The position numbers and the translations under genes are program-made. Shown here one piece after another: positions 14,686 through 21,726 of a stretch of 21,726 nt of DNA. Each line of letters opens with the position of its first letter. Position 1 is the stretch's first letter. Origin of the DNA: DYHD01 sp037445375 (GTDB taxonomy: Bacteria > Nitrospirota > Thermodesulfovibrionia > Thermodesulfovibrionales > Dissulfurispiraceae); assembly GCA_037445375.1 (NCBI GenBank), contig JBBIKS010000039.1:1-21726 (forward strand). The letters are read 5' to 3'. A model generated the notes under the pieces. That model made no database searches. It had not been told where the DNA came from and saw only the letters and a list, made by a program, of their open reading frames with translations.

Positions 14686-15979
14686 TCTCTCACAATATAT
14701 AAATTCTATCGAGAATTCAGAACCGCTGCGAGTTTATGGCATGGTTGCAGAGATTACGGGCATAATCATTAAGGCAACGGGGCTTAGAACGAGCATTGGG
14801 GAGTCGTGCAAAATATATTCAAATAATAACATCCTTGACGCAGAGGTAGTCGGCTTCAGGGATGGGAAGGCTTTGCTTATGGGCATTGGAGACCTTACGG
14901 GTGTGAGACATGGAAGCAGGGTGCTTTCTATGGGCAAAAGGGCATTCATAAAAGCATCTCCTGCGCTCATCGGTAGAGTGATCAATGACAGGGGCGAGCC
15001 TCTGGATGGGAAGGGCGAAATTAAAGGCATTGATTATCCCATTTATTCGCAAACGCCGCATCCCCTTAAAAGACAAAGGATTGCCGAACCATTGGATTTG
15101 GGAATAAGAGCATTAAACGGACTGCTGACCTGCGGGAAGGGGCAAAGATTAGGGATTATGGCTGGTTCAGGAGTTGGGAAGAGCGTTCTGCTCGGGATGA
15201 TAGCCCGATATACAGAGGCTTCAATTAATGTAATAGCGCTGATAGGTGAAAGAGGCAGGGAAGTTAGAGAATTCATCGAAAAAGACCTCGGCAAAGAAGG
15301 CATGGCTAAATCTATACTGGTACTTGCGACTTCTGATCAGCCCCCGCTTTCAAAGATAAGAGCCGCATTAGTAGCGACTGCGATAGCCGAATATTTCAGG
15401 GATATGGGCAATGATGTGCTTTTGCTGATGGACTCTATAACAAGAATAGCTCAGTCTCAACGTGAGATCGGTCTTGCAATCGGGGAACCACCGACCGCAA
15501 GGGGATATACTCCATCGGTCTTCACGCTTTTGCCAAAACTGCTTGAAAGGGTTGGCACATCAGAGGAAAAGGGGAGCATAACAGGAATATATACTGTTTT
15601 GGTAGAAGGTGATGACCTCTCAGAGCCTATAGCTGATGCGGTGAGGGCTGTTCTTGACGGGCATATAGTATTATCGAGAGAACTCGCAATGGAAAATATT
15701 TATCCATCCATTGATATCTTGCAGAGCATAAGCAGGGTTATGCCTGATATTGTAGGGTCTAGACACAAAGAGTATTCATCTAAATTTGTAGAGACTTTTG
15801 CACTCTATAAAAAATTCGAAGACATGGTCAATTTAGGAGCGTATAAAGAGGGGTCAAATCCTAAAGTTGATTACGCAATTAAGAAAATAGATAAGCTTAA
15901 GGCTTACATAAAGCAGGGGATTGAAGAGAGGCGCGACCTTGCTGACAGCATACAGGGTTTATACTTAATCTTCGATTAA
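14672..15979 (+). CDS. fliI: Flagellum-specific ATPase FliI
   Basis: FliI is the export ATPase that delivers and unfolds substrates at the flagellar type III apparatus. It has 435 residues. Walker A is AGSGVGKS (164-171); the Walker B aspartate is D254 in LLLMDSITR; the motif GEPPTARGYTPSVF typical of type III ATPases follows. The start is TTG 14672, preceded by GGGAG (14661-14665), giving a 14-base overlap with fliH. The C-terminal helical region carries the KKFEDMVNLGAYKEGSNP signature of FliI. Two consecutive TTG starts (fliH, fliI) may keep the levels of both low. Confidence 0.96.
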   Translation: MPGIDLSQYINSIENSEPLRVYGMVAEITGIIIKATGLRTSIGESCKIYSNNNILDAEVVGFRDGKALLMGIGDLTGVRHGSRVLSMGKRAFIKASPALIGRVINDRGEPLDGKGEIKGIDYPIYSQTPHPLKRQRIAEPLDLGIRALNGLLTCGKGQRLGIMAGSGVGKSVLLGMIARYTEASINVIALIGERGREVREFIEKDLGKEGMAKSILVLATSDQPPLSKIRAALVATAIAEYFRDMGNDVLLLMDSITRIAQSQREIGLAIGEPPTARGYTPSVFTLLPKLLERVGTSEEKGSITGIYTVLVEGDDLSEPIADAVRAVLDGHIVLSRELAMENIYPSIDILQSISRVMPDIVGSRHKEYSSKFVETFALYKKFEDMVNLGAYKEGSNPKVDYAIKKIDKLKAYIKQGIEERRDLADSIQGLYLIFD

Positions 15980-15993
15980 TAGGGAGCGAATTT

Positions 15994-16431
15994 ATGACCA
16001 GCAAAAGAATATCCAAGATACTCGAACTGAAGCAATTCACAAAGGATATTTATGAGACTGAACTTAAGAAGACTCTGGAGTCCCTGCAGGCTGAAAAAAC
16101 TAAGCTTACCTGCATAGAGAAAGATATAGAGGAAACAATAAACCTGTACGCTCAATCTCAACGAGATGGCTCAATTAATGTTCATGAGCTTGAATTTTTT
16201 TATAACTATCTGCGGCATATGAACAGGCAGGCAGAAAAACAGAAAAATATTATTTCTAAAAAGTCAGTCGAGGTTCAAAATAAAAAGGATAAAGTGATTA
16301 ATGCTTATAAGGAAAAACAAATGGTCGAGATAATCCATGACAAGCTGCTCAAAGAAGAAACCAAAGAGGCAGATAAAAAAGAACAAAAGGAAATAGACCT
16401 TAATTTTCTTTACAGAAAGACAAGAAAGTGA
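15994..16431 (+). CDS. fliJ: Flagellar export chaperone FliJ
   Basis: FliJ is a small coiled-coil protein of the export ATPase complex, comparable to the gamma stalk of rotary ATPases. These 145 residues are almost wholly helical and charged, with heptad-like patterns throughout and the basic-rich tail usual in FliJ. Sequence conservation in this family is weak, so the call rests on length, coiled-coil character and position right after fliI. AGGGAG (15981-15986) serves ATG 15994. Confidence 0.88.
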   Translation: MTSKRISKILELKQFTKDIYETELKKTLESLQAEKTKLTCIEKDIEETINLYAQSQRDGSINVHELEFFYNYLRHMNRQAEKQKNIISKKSVEVQNKKDKVINAYKEKQMVEIIHDKLLKEETKEADKKEQKEIDLNFLYRKTRK

Positions 16432-16480
16432 GAACCTTTAATTTAAATAGATATACAGCTTTCGAAGGATATCTTCAAAA

Positions 16481-17002
16481 ATGCAAAAATATATACATAT
16501 AATCATTCCTAAAATACTTAAGCAATGCTTGACTATTTCAGCAAGTTCCTTGTTCTTTGTGTTTTTTGTGTCCCTTACAATTTGTACTTATGCACAGGCA
16601 CAAGATGATATGCTGAAACTGATAGAGAAAAAGCAGACTGAACTCAAAGATAAAGAACTCTTTCTTAAACAGGAAGAAAAAAGGCTCGAAGCCCTTAAAA
16701 AGGATGTTGACGAAAGAATAGAAAAATACACAAAGATTCTCACCCAGATAGAAAATGTCTTAAAAAAGATTGAACAAGCAAAAGACCAAAACTTTGAGCA
16801 TATCATAAAGACCTATGAGACGATGCCGCCTGAGGAGGCAGCCCAAAGACTCTCATCTTTAGATGAAGAATTGCTTGTAAAGATAATTCTAAGGATGAAG
16901 CCAAAAAAAGCAGCGGCTGTAATGGCATTAATGGATGCCAAAAAGGCAGCTTCAATCACCCAAAGCATAAGCAGTATCGAGAAAAAATTTCCTATCAGGT
17001 GA
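16481..17002 (+). CDS. MotE-like protein with MgtE-N-type domain
   Basis: A 173-residue protein with a signal or membrane segment (about 18-40, ending TYAQAQD), a charged coiled coil (about 44-105), and a C-terminal domain resembling the MgtE N-terminal fold (YETMPPEEAAQRLSSLDEELLVKIIL, then MKPKKAAAVMALMDA). Proteins of this design occur between fliJ and fliK in many bacteria and are annotated MotE-like; in Sinorhizobium MotE is a periplasmic chaperone of MotC. No motC is visible here, so a stator or C-ring related role is only inferred. GAAGGA (about 16463-16468) is 12 bases before the ATG, a rather long spacing. Last gene before a non-coding break in the locus. Confidence 0.78.
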   Translation: MQKYIHIIIPKILKQCLTISASSLFFVFFVSLTICTYAQAQDDMLKLIEKKQTELKDKELFLKQEEKRLEALKKDVDERIEKYTKILTQIENVLKKIEQAKDQNFEHIIKTYETMPPEEAAQRLSSLDEELLVKIILRMKPKKAAAVMALMDAKKAASITQSISSIEKKFPIR

Positions 17003-17200
17003 AATCTTTCCCACTTGATCAAAACTTGCCCAAGTTATTCCGTCTTATTCAATAATAAGGATCCCAAATCCAGCGATAATTCGGCAAAACCAAGCCAATT
17101 CGTCATTCTACGACTTGAACTGGGGAATATATGCATCTGTTTTCTGTGGAAACGTTAACCCTGATAGATAGACTTAGGCTTACTAAGATCTAACTTAACA
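17003..17200. other. Non-coding stretch between the MotE-like gene and fliK
   Basis: No coding frame of convincing composition is seen on either strand. No clear terminator follows the MotE-like gene. The rest of the gap (17201-17333) holds a MITE-like palindrome and a promoter, listed separately. Confidence 0.5.
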
Positions 17201-17259
17201 AAAACTCTCCCGTCAAGGGAGGGGAACATAATATGACCCTCTCACCTTGCGGGAGCTTT
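17201..17259. repeat. MITE-like imperfect palindrome with CTCCC/GGGAG hairpins
   Basis: CTCTCCC-GTCAA-GGGAGGG (17205-17223) is a 7-base stem allowing one G-U pair. The later block with CACCTTGCGGGAG (17243-17255) is an approximate reverse complement of the first, and the centre CATAATATG (17227-17235) is itself palindromic. The whole about 59 bases folds back on itself. Such CTCCC-rich intergenic elements are usually repeated around a genome. Partial use as a transcript terminator is possible but the T-tract is weak. Confidence 0.5.
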
Positions 17260-17306
17260 ATTTATGTATTCCTTAGTAATTAAATGAGAAATATATTTTT
17301 TTAGGC

Positions 17307-17321
17307 TGGCATATTTATTGA
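17307..17321 (+). promoter_or_regulatory. Sigma-54-like promoter before fliK
   Basis: TGGCATA-TTTA-TTGA resembles the consensus TGGCACG-N4-TTGC, with GG at 17308-17309, but the -12 dinucleotide is GA (17320-17321) instead of GC. The -12 position lies 13 bases before ATG 17334, exactly the spacing seen at 5906-5935. The predicted start is about 17333. The GA departure lowers certainty; context and the identical geometry raise it. Confidence 0.5.
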
Positions 17322-17333
17322 CATATCATTTGC

Positions 17334-18719
17334 ATGGAATTCCCTATGCTTACAAATAATGTTTTTGGATATGACATCAAGTCTTATTTGGGAAATGAGG
17401 ATGCGACCCAATGCGGAGAGATTTCAAGAGAAGACTTTATTGCTATTCTTACAAAGATGGTCAATGAAAACAAGACATTGACTGATAAAATGATGAAAGG
17501 ACTATCGCAATGTTCTGATAATTTAGAAGGGGTCGATAAGAATGAACTTCTGGGCATTATCGATGAGATATCAATTAAGCTTGCTGAACAGATAAATCAG
17601 AACTTTGAAGAACTAAAAGCAGCTCAATATGTTATTGCGTCTATGATGGCAGCTCTAAGTTCCATGAAAAATAATGGTATGCTTCAAAATCTTGTGAATG
17701 TTTCAGAACAAAACCTCAATGAGAATAATAATGAGTTTCTTCAAACAAATTACGATAGCCAAGATATCAAGCTCTTAACTGAGATAGACGAAAAGATTAA
17801 TTATTTTCAAAAGATGTCTTCAGAGAATATTTCAGATATTGATTTTGCAGCAGAACTAAGTCAGGACATACAGCAATTAATTGCAAAACCTGAAAAAGTT
17901 GCTTTAGCAAATAAAGCAGATTTGCAGGCATTTATAGATTCAGAAAGCGACAGCGCAGGTTCACAAAAAAACATGATAAATGCTCAAAAACTGACTGAAA
18001 GGCAAATCAATCAAGCAATCTTGCCCATACATAATAATGACGAACTGACAATTTCAGAACCTGAGATTCAAGAACCCCTTAACAAATATAACAATTTATC
18101 AAACAGCACAAAATATTATTTTGCTTCCAAAAAAGAGGCAGATATTTTAATTCAGACTAACACATCATCGGATTACTTGAAAGATCAGCCCGGCGGCGAT
18201 GAATTCTCTTTTTTTGGAAAGAAAGATACTAAATATGCCTCAAATGAAATTCCATTATCTGAATCAAGACAGACATTTTCGGAATCCATTATTAAAAACA
18301 CTGTCGTGGAATCATCGATACCAAAAATAAAAGTTATAAATAATGAATCTCCAAATATTAATGGGGATAAAATTTACTTTTCTAAAACAGATGATGCAAC
18401 TGTCAGGCTTGCAATTGAACCAGAAGGGATGGGGATGCTCGATATTGAACTCACACTCGAAAAGGGTATTGTCAATGCACATATACTTGCCTCGGAGTCT
18501 GCCGGCAAGAACTTCCTCGATAATAACCTATCCAATATATTAAATAATCTCTTAAGAGAGGGATTAAATGTCGGAAAATTTTCAGTATCATTAGGGGATA
18601 GAAAAAATGGCACGGGAGACAATAATAACGGAACAAGGCAAAGAGGCACTAAAGTATTGGAGGATTTGAGTTTATTAAAAAACAATAACAAAAATAACTT
18701 GATTAGTATTTTTGCTTGA
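17334..18719 (+). CDS. fliK: Flagellar hook-length control protein FliK
   Basis: FliK is the secreted ruler that sets hook length and switches export specificity through its C-terminal domain. The 461-residue protein has the usual poorly conserved, Asn/Ser/Gln-rich long N-terminal part and a recognisable C-terminal hook domain (about 345-430): VRLAIEPEGMGMLDIELTLE, then LREGLNVGKFSVSLG. Its place directly before flgD and flgE supports the name. ATG 17334 has no Shine-Dalgarno sequence and would sit at +1/+2 of the promoter at 17307; ATG 17346 (residue 5) is an alternative and also lacks one. The end is 12 bases before flgD, so this is one operon. Confidence 0.88.
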   Translation: MEFPMLTNNVFGYDIKSYLGNEDATQCGEISREDFIAILTKMVNENKTLTDKMMKGLSQCSDNLEGVDKNELLGIIDEISIKLAEQINQNFEELKAAQYVIASMMAALSSMKNNGMLQNLVNVSEQNLNENNNEFLQTNYDSQDIKLLTEIDEKINYFQKMSSENISDIDFAAELSQDIQQLIAKPEKVALANKADLQAFIDSESDSAGSQKNMINAQKLTERQINQAILPIHNNDELTISEPEIQEPLNKYNNLSNSTKYYFASKKEADILIQTNTSSDYLKDQPGGDEFSFFGKKDTKYASNEIPLSESRQTFSESIIKNTVVESSIPKIKVINNESPNINGDKIYFSKTDDATVRLAIEPEGMGMLDIELTLEKGIVNAHILASESAGKNFLDNNLSNILNNLLREGLNVGKFSVSLGDRKNGTGDNNNGTRQRGTKVLEDLSLLKNNNKNNLISIFA

Positions 18720-18731
18720 AAGGAGATAATC

Positions 18732-19379
18732 ATGGAAGCCTTGCAAATAGGTCAGAATGCAGCAAACTCAAATAATGCTGCAACAAAAAAGACACCGGGG
18801 AAAGATGAATTTTTAAAATTGCTTACGATGCAGCTTCGTTATCAGAATCCCTTAAATCCTATGGACAATACGGAATTTACATCACAGCTTACGCAGCTTA
18901 GCTCCCTTGACGCCTTAAACAATATGGTAATGCAAATGAATGACATGCTGCTTTATCAAAACTCTATTCAAAATACCCTGACATTAAATCTTATTGGCAA
19001 GAATGTGAAGTTTTCCGGCAATCAGGTAAGTCTGAAGGATAAAGGCGAGATCAACTATAATCTTTCCGCCAATTCATCAAAAGTAACCATCTCAATTCTC
19101 GATTCATCGGGAAAACTTATCAGAAAAATTGAAGCAGGACAACATAATTCCGGCGCAAATAATTATGTATGGGATGGGAAAGACGCAAGTGGCAACAAGA
19201 TGCCAGATGGTAGCTACTCATTTAAAGTTGAGGCTTTAGATGCTTCAGGAAACCCGGTTGGGGTAACAACTACATCTAAAGGAGTGGTGACAGGGATTAC
19301 CTTTGAAAACAATACAACATATCTTGTCATTGATGGAAAAACAAAGTTTAAGCTCAACGAAATCTTGGAAATATGCTAA
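18732..19379 (+). CDS. flgD: Flagellar hook assembly scaffold FlgD
   Basis: FlgD caps the growing hook and guides FlgE addition, and is then discarded. It has 215 residues. The N-terminal signature DEFLKLLTMQLRYQNPLNPM and the following TQLSSLDALNNM are diagnostic. The C-terminal half is the FlgD Ig-like/tudor part, with VWDGKDASGNKMPDGSYSF. A strong AAAGGAG (18718-18724) precedes ATG 18732. Cotranscribed with fliK and flgE. Confidence 0.95.
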   Translation: MEALQIGQNAANSNNAATKKTPGKDEFLKLLTMQLRYQNPLNPMDNTEFTSQLTQLSSLDALNNMVMQMNDMLLYQNSIQNTLTLNLIGKNVKFSGNQVSLKDKGEINYNLSANSSKVTISILDSSGKLIRKIEAGQHNSGANNYVWDGKDASGNKMPDGSYSFKVEALDASGNPVGVTTTSKGVVTGITFENNTTYLVIDGKTKFKLNEILEIC

Positions 19380-19391
19380 GGAGGTTTTAAC

Positions 19392-20693
19392 ATGATTACA
19401 TCGTTATACACAGCGGTAAGCGGAATAAGCGCTAATGGGACCGCCCTAACAGTAATAGGAGACAACATAGCAAATCTCAATACTGTGGGTTTCAAAGGAA
19501 GCAGAGTTGCATTCGGAGATATACTCAGTCAGACTCTTGCCGGGGGGTCATCACAGATAGGAAGGGGGGTTTTGCTCAGTGATGTCTCTGCTCTTTTTTC
19601 GCAGGGTTCATTTCAGACATCGGCGAATGTTTTCGATATGGCGGTTGACGGTGAGGGCTTTTTTATTGTCAAGGAAGGCGGGGGGGCAAAATATTATACG
19701 AGGGCAGGTCAATTTTCCTTAAATAAGGATGGATATGTTGTCAATCCTGAAGGGCTATTCTTACAAGGATATCTTGCAGATGCTACGGGAAGGATATTGG
19801 GCGAGGTAAATGATTTACAATTAGGAACAACTCAAAGCCCGCCGAATACGACCGCAAATTCCACAATTGCAGTGAACCTAGATGCCACAGCCGTTGCTCC
19901 AACCGATCCATTCACCCTTGACGGTAATGGAGACGGCAATAATGACGACCCGGCAAATTTTAATTCTTCCACTACAATTACAGTTTATGACTCACAGGGC
20001 GGCGCTCACACCGTAACCCTCTATTTCGTAAAAACAGGAGATAATGCATGGGATGTCAATTATGTTCATGAAAATCCAGACCCCACTGATCCAGATAGAT
20101 ATATTTTAGCGGGTACACAGTCTCTGACATTTGATGAAAATGGAGCATTAGTTGACGATAACAGCGGCACAGCAATAGATTTCGATTTCGGGACTTCCGT
20201 GACCACACCGCAGCCAATAACATTTGATTTTGGCACCGGCACAGGAGAGACCCCGCCCGGCACCGGACTGGATGGAACAACTCAATTTGCATCACCATTT
20301 TCTGTTCTGAGCATAAGTCAGGATGGATATTCTGCCGGTTCCTTAGAAACAATAACGGTCTCGGAAAATGGCATTATTACAGGTATATTCAGCAATGGAC
20401 AGACAAGGATTTTAGCGCAGATGGCACTTGCAAGGTTTGTTGCTCCAACAGGACTACTAAAAATGGGACGAAATCTCTTTGCTGAGACTTACGAATCAGG
20501 ACAGCCAATAGTTGGAAATCCGACTTCATCCGGACTCGGAAGGGTCCTTTCTAATACACTCGAACTGAGCAACGTTGATCTGGCAGAGGAATTCATAAAG
20601 ATGATCTCGGCTCAGAGGGGCTTTCAGGCTAATTCTAGGATGGTTACAACCGTAGATGATTTGATGCAGGAACTGGTTAATCTGAAAAGATAG
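19392..20693 (+). CDS. flgE: Flagellar hook protein FlgE
   Basis: FlgE polymerises into the hook, the universal joint between rod and filament. It has 433 residues, within the family range. The N-terminus IGDNIANLNTVGFKGSRVAF and the C-terminus NVDLAEEFIKMISAQRGFQA form the conserved D0 helices. The variable surface part holds a DGNGDGNNDD loop (177-186) of calcium-binding DxNxDGxxDD form and a Gly/Thr/Pro-rich stretch with two FDFGT copies (around 277-298). AAGGAGG (19379-19385) precedes the ATG. Final gene of the fliK-flgD-flgE run. Confidence 0.96.
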   Translation: MITSLYTAVSGISANGTALTVIGDNIANLNTVGFKGSRVAFGDILSQTLAGGSSQIGRGVLLSDVSALFSQGSFQTSANVFDMAVDGEGFFIVKEGGGAKYYTRAGQFSLNKDGYVVNPEGLFLQGYLADATGRILGEVNDLQLGTTQSPPNTTANSTIAVNLDATAVAPTDPFTLDGNGDGNNDDPANFNSSTTITVYDSQGGAHTVTLYFVKTGDNAWDVNYVHENPDPTDPDRYILAGTQSLTFDENGALVDDNSGTAIDFDFGTSVTTPQPITFDFGTGTGETPPGTGLDGTTQFASPFSVLSISQDGYSAGSLETITVSENGIITGIFSNGQTRILAQMALARFVAPTGLLKMGRNLFAETYESGQPIVGNPTSSGLGRVLSNTLELSNVDLAEEFIKMISAQRGFQANSRMVTTVDDLMQELVNLKR

Positions 20694-20716
20694 TCTATAT
20701 ATCAGTCTTAGTGATT

Positions 20717-20777
20717 AGTGTCAGTGCGGTGCCAATTTTAAATGTTAGCAAAGGATTTTTTTCTTTTCACTGACACT
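20717..20777. repeat. Inverted repeat between convergent flgE and kinase genes
   Basis: AGTGTCAGTG (20717-20726) and CACTGACACT (20768-20777) are perfect reverse complements around a 41-base loop. The right arm continues as further copies of the hexamer CACTGA/CACTGC. It lies between two converging genes, so a bidirectional transcription end is possible, but the loop is long and the T-tract after the right arm is short. Confidence 0.4.
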
Positions 20778-20794
20778 GACACTGCTTTTATCCT

Positions 20795-21726
20795 TTAGCG
20801 TGAAAGCTGATTATGTTCGAGTTCGAAACATTCTCTTACAGAAGATAAAAGGCTGGCTACAGAGAAAGGCTTTTTAATAAATTTTCTAAGTTTTTCATTA
20901 AGTAAGTTCAGAGATATAATATCTTGATCATCTCCGTTCAAAAGGATCATTTTGATATCTGGATTTATTTTTTTTATGAAATCGTATACCCTTATGCCGC
21001 TTTTGAGACACATTATAGGATTAATTATTATAAGGGCAATTTCATTATTATGTTTTATAATTTGAGCCGCATCTTCCCCATTTATTGCAACAACAACCTT
21101 GTATCCGGATCCTTCAAGTATATCTTTTATTAGCGTGCTGACAACTTCATTATCTTCTACGATTAAAATGATATCTGCTTTTATAGAAGAAGGTTCGTCC
21201 ATTTTTTTCAAATCTACTAATTTGTTAAAGGTCATCAAATATGGCAGATATATTTTAATAGCAGTGAAGCCCTTGTCGCTTGAGACCGTTATATAACCAT
21301 TATGCTGTTTTACTATACCGTAAACAATTGAGAGTCCGAGACCTGTCCCCTTTCCGACCTCTTTGCTGGTAAAGAAGGGTTCAAAAATCCTATCCTTTAT
21401 TTTTTCGTCAATTCCACTGCCATTATCTGTGAAGGAGATAACGACATATCTGCCATGAATTCCAAAGCCGTGAGTTTTAGTAAAGCTGGAATCAATATCT
21501 ACAAGTTCAGTGCTTACCGTTATAAGCCCTCCATTAGGCATAGCATCTTTTGAGTTCGAGAAAAGGTTTAAAAGAATTGTACGAATCTGAGCGGGATCAG
21601 CATTAACAGATAGAATCTCTTTTGATAGCTCCAGTTTAAGGGTGATATTATGATTCAAGATGTCTGCTACAAATTCTTTAAAATGGTTAATTGTCTCATT
21701 TATATCTATCAAAATAGGATTTGATG
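20795..21726 (-). CDS. Hybrid histidine kinase with degenerate receiver (partial, N-terminus outside window)
   Basis: The frame stays open to the window edge, so the gene is cut at its 5' side. What remains is an HATPase domain (N-box LLNLFSNSKDAMP, G1 DNGSGI, G2 GKGTGLGLSI) followed by a C-terminal receiver domain. The kinase ATP-binding residues look intact. In the receiver the acidic pair (VEDNE) and the conserved lysine (IKKPF) are present, but the phosphoacceptor position is Asn: codon AAT at 21022-21020, followed by PIMCLKSG. The usual Thr/Ser after the fourth strand is also Asn (LLNGDD). Phosphotransfer to this receiver is therefore unlikely, and it may act as an allosteric module. Convergent to flgE; no link to the flagellar genes is shown beyond proximity. 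Confidence 0.88.
   Translation of the reverse strand, partial: SNPILIDINETINHFKEFVADILNHNITLKLELSKEILSVNADPAQIRTILLNLFSNSKDAMPNGGLITVSTELVDIDSSFTKTHGFGIHGRYVVISFTDNGSGIDEKIKDRIFEPFFTSKEVGKGTGLGLSIVYGIVKQHNGYITVSSDKGFTAIKIYLPYLMTFNKLVDLKKMDEPSSIKADIILIVEDNEVVSTLIKDILEGSGYKVVVAINGEDAAQIIKHNNEIALIIINPIMCLKSGIRVYDFIKKINPDIKMILLNGDDQDIISLNLLNEKLRKFIKKPFSVASLLSSVRECFELEHNQLSR

Overview
The window is AT-rich bacterial DNA holding most of a flagellar basal body, export and hook locus with its own regulators, next to an ABC transporter operon and a Crp/Fnr-type regulator. The combination of dense flgBC-fliEFGHIJ clustering, NtrC-type regulators with sigma-54 promoters, a MotE-like gene after fliJ and a MacB/Lol-type ABC system suggests a Gram-negative bacterium, possibly Nitrospirota or a Desulfobacterota-like lineage. 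That placement is inference from gene style; no rRNA or marker gene is present.

Layout. 72-3068 (+): ABC ATPase and two FtsX-type permeases, translationally coupled, a MacB/LolCDE-like membrane extraction or efflux system. 3238-3921 (-): a cysteine-free Crp/Fnr regulator. 3922-4420: a 499-base gap with two dyads, the 3' remnant of a lost gene, a REP-like hairpin and the promoter of the next gene. 4421-5836 (+): a sigma-54 activator whose HTH resembles FleQ/FlrA but whose receiver is intact. 5933-10267 (+): a secreted TPR protein, a cytoplasmic PAS histidine kinase and a second NtrC-type regulator (an FlrB/FlrC-like pair), behind a near-perfect sigma-54 promoter. 10468-17002 (+): flgB, flgC, fliE, fliF, fliG, fliH, fliI, fliJ and a motE-like gene, tightly packed and often overlapping. 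17003-17333: a gap with a MITE-like palindrome and a sigma-54-like promoter. 17334-20693 (+): fliK, flgD, flgE. 20795-21726 (-): a histidine kinase with a degenerate C-terminal receiver, cut by the window edge.

How the genes work together (inference). A sigma-70-type promoter drives the FleQ/FlrA-like regulator. That regulator is proposed to bind GTCA-N6-TGAC dyads, one on its own -35 element and one about 76 bases upstream of the predicted start of the TPR-kinase-regulator operon. The second regulator would then drive later sigma-54 promoters such as the one before fliK. This would be a compact version of the FlrA to FlrBC hierarchy.

The most distinctive observation is that all three promoters recognisable here place the predicted transcription start within about one base of a start codon lacking a Shine-Dalgarno sequence, while the genes inside the operons mostly have good Shine-Dalgarno sequences. 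The heads of the flagellar regulatory transcripts therefore look leaderless.
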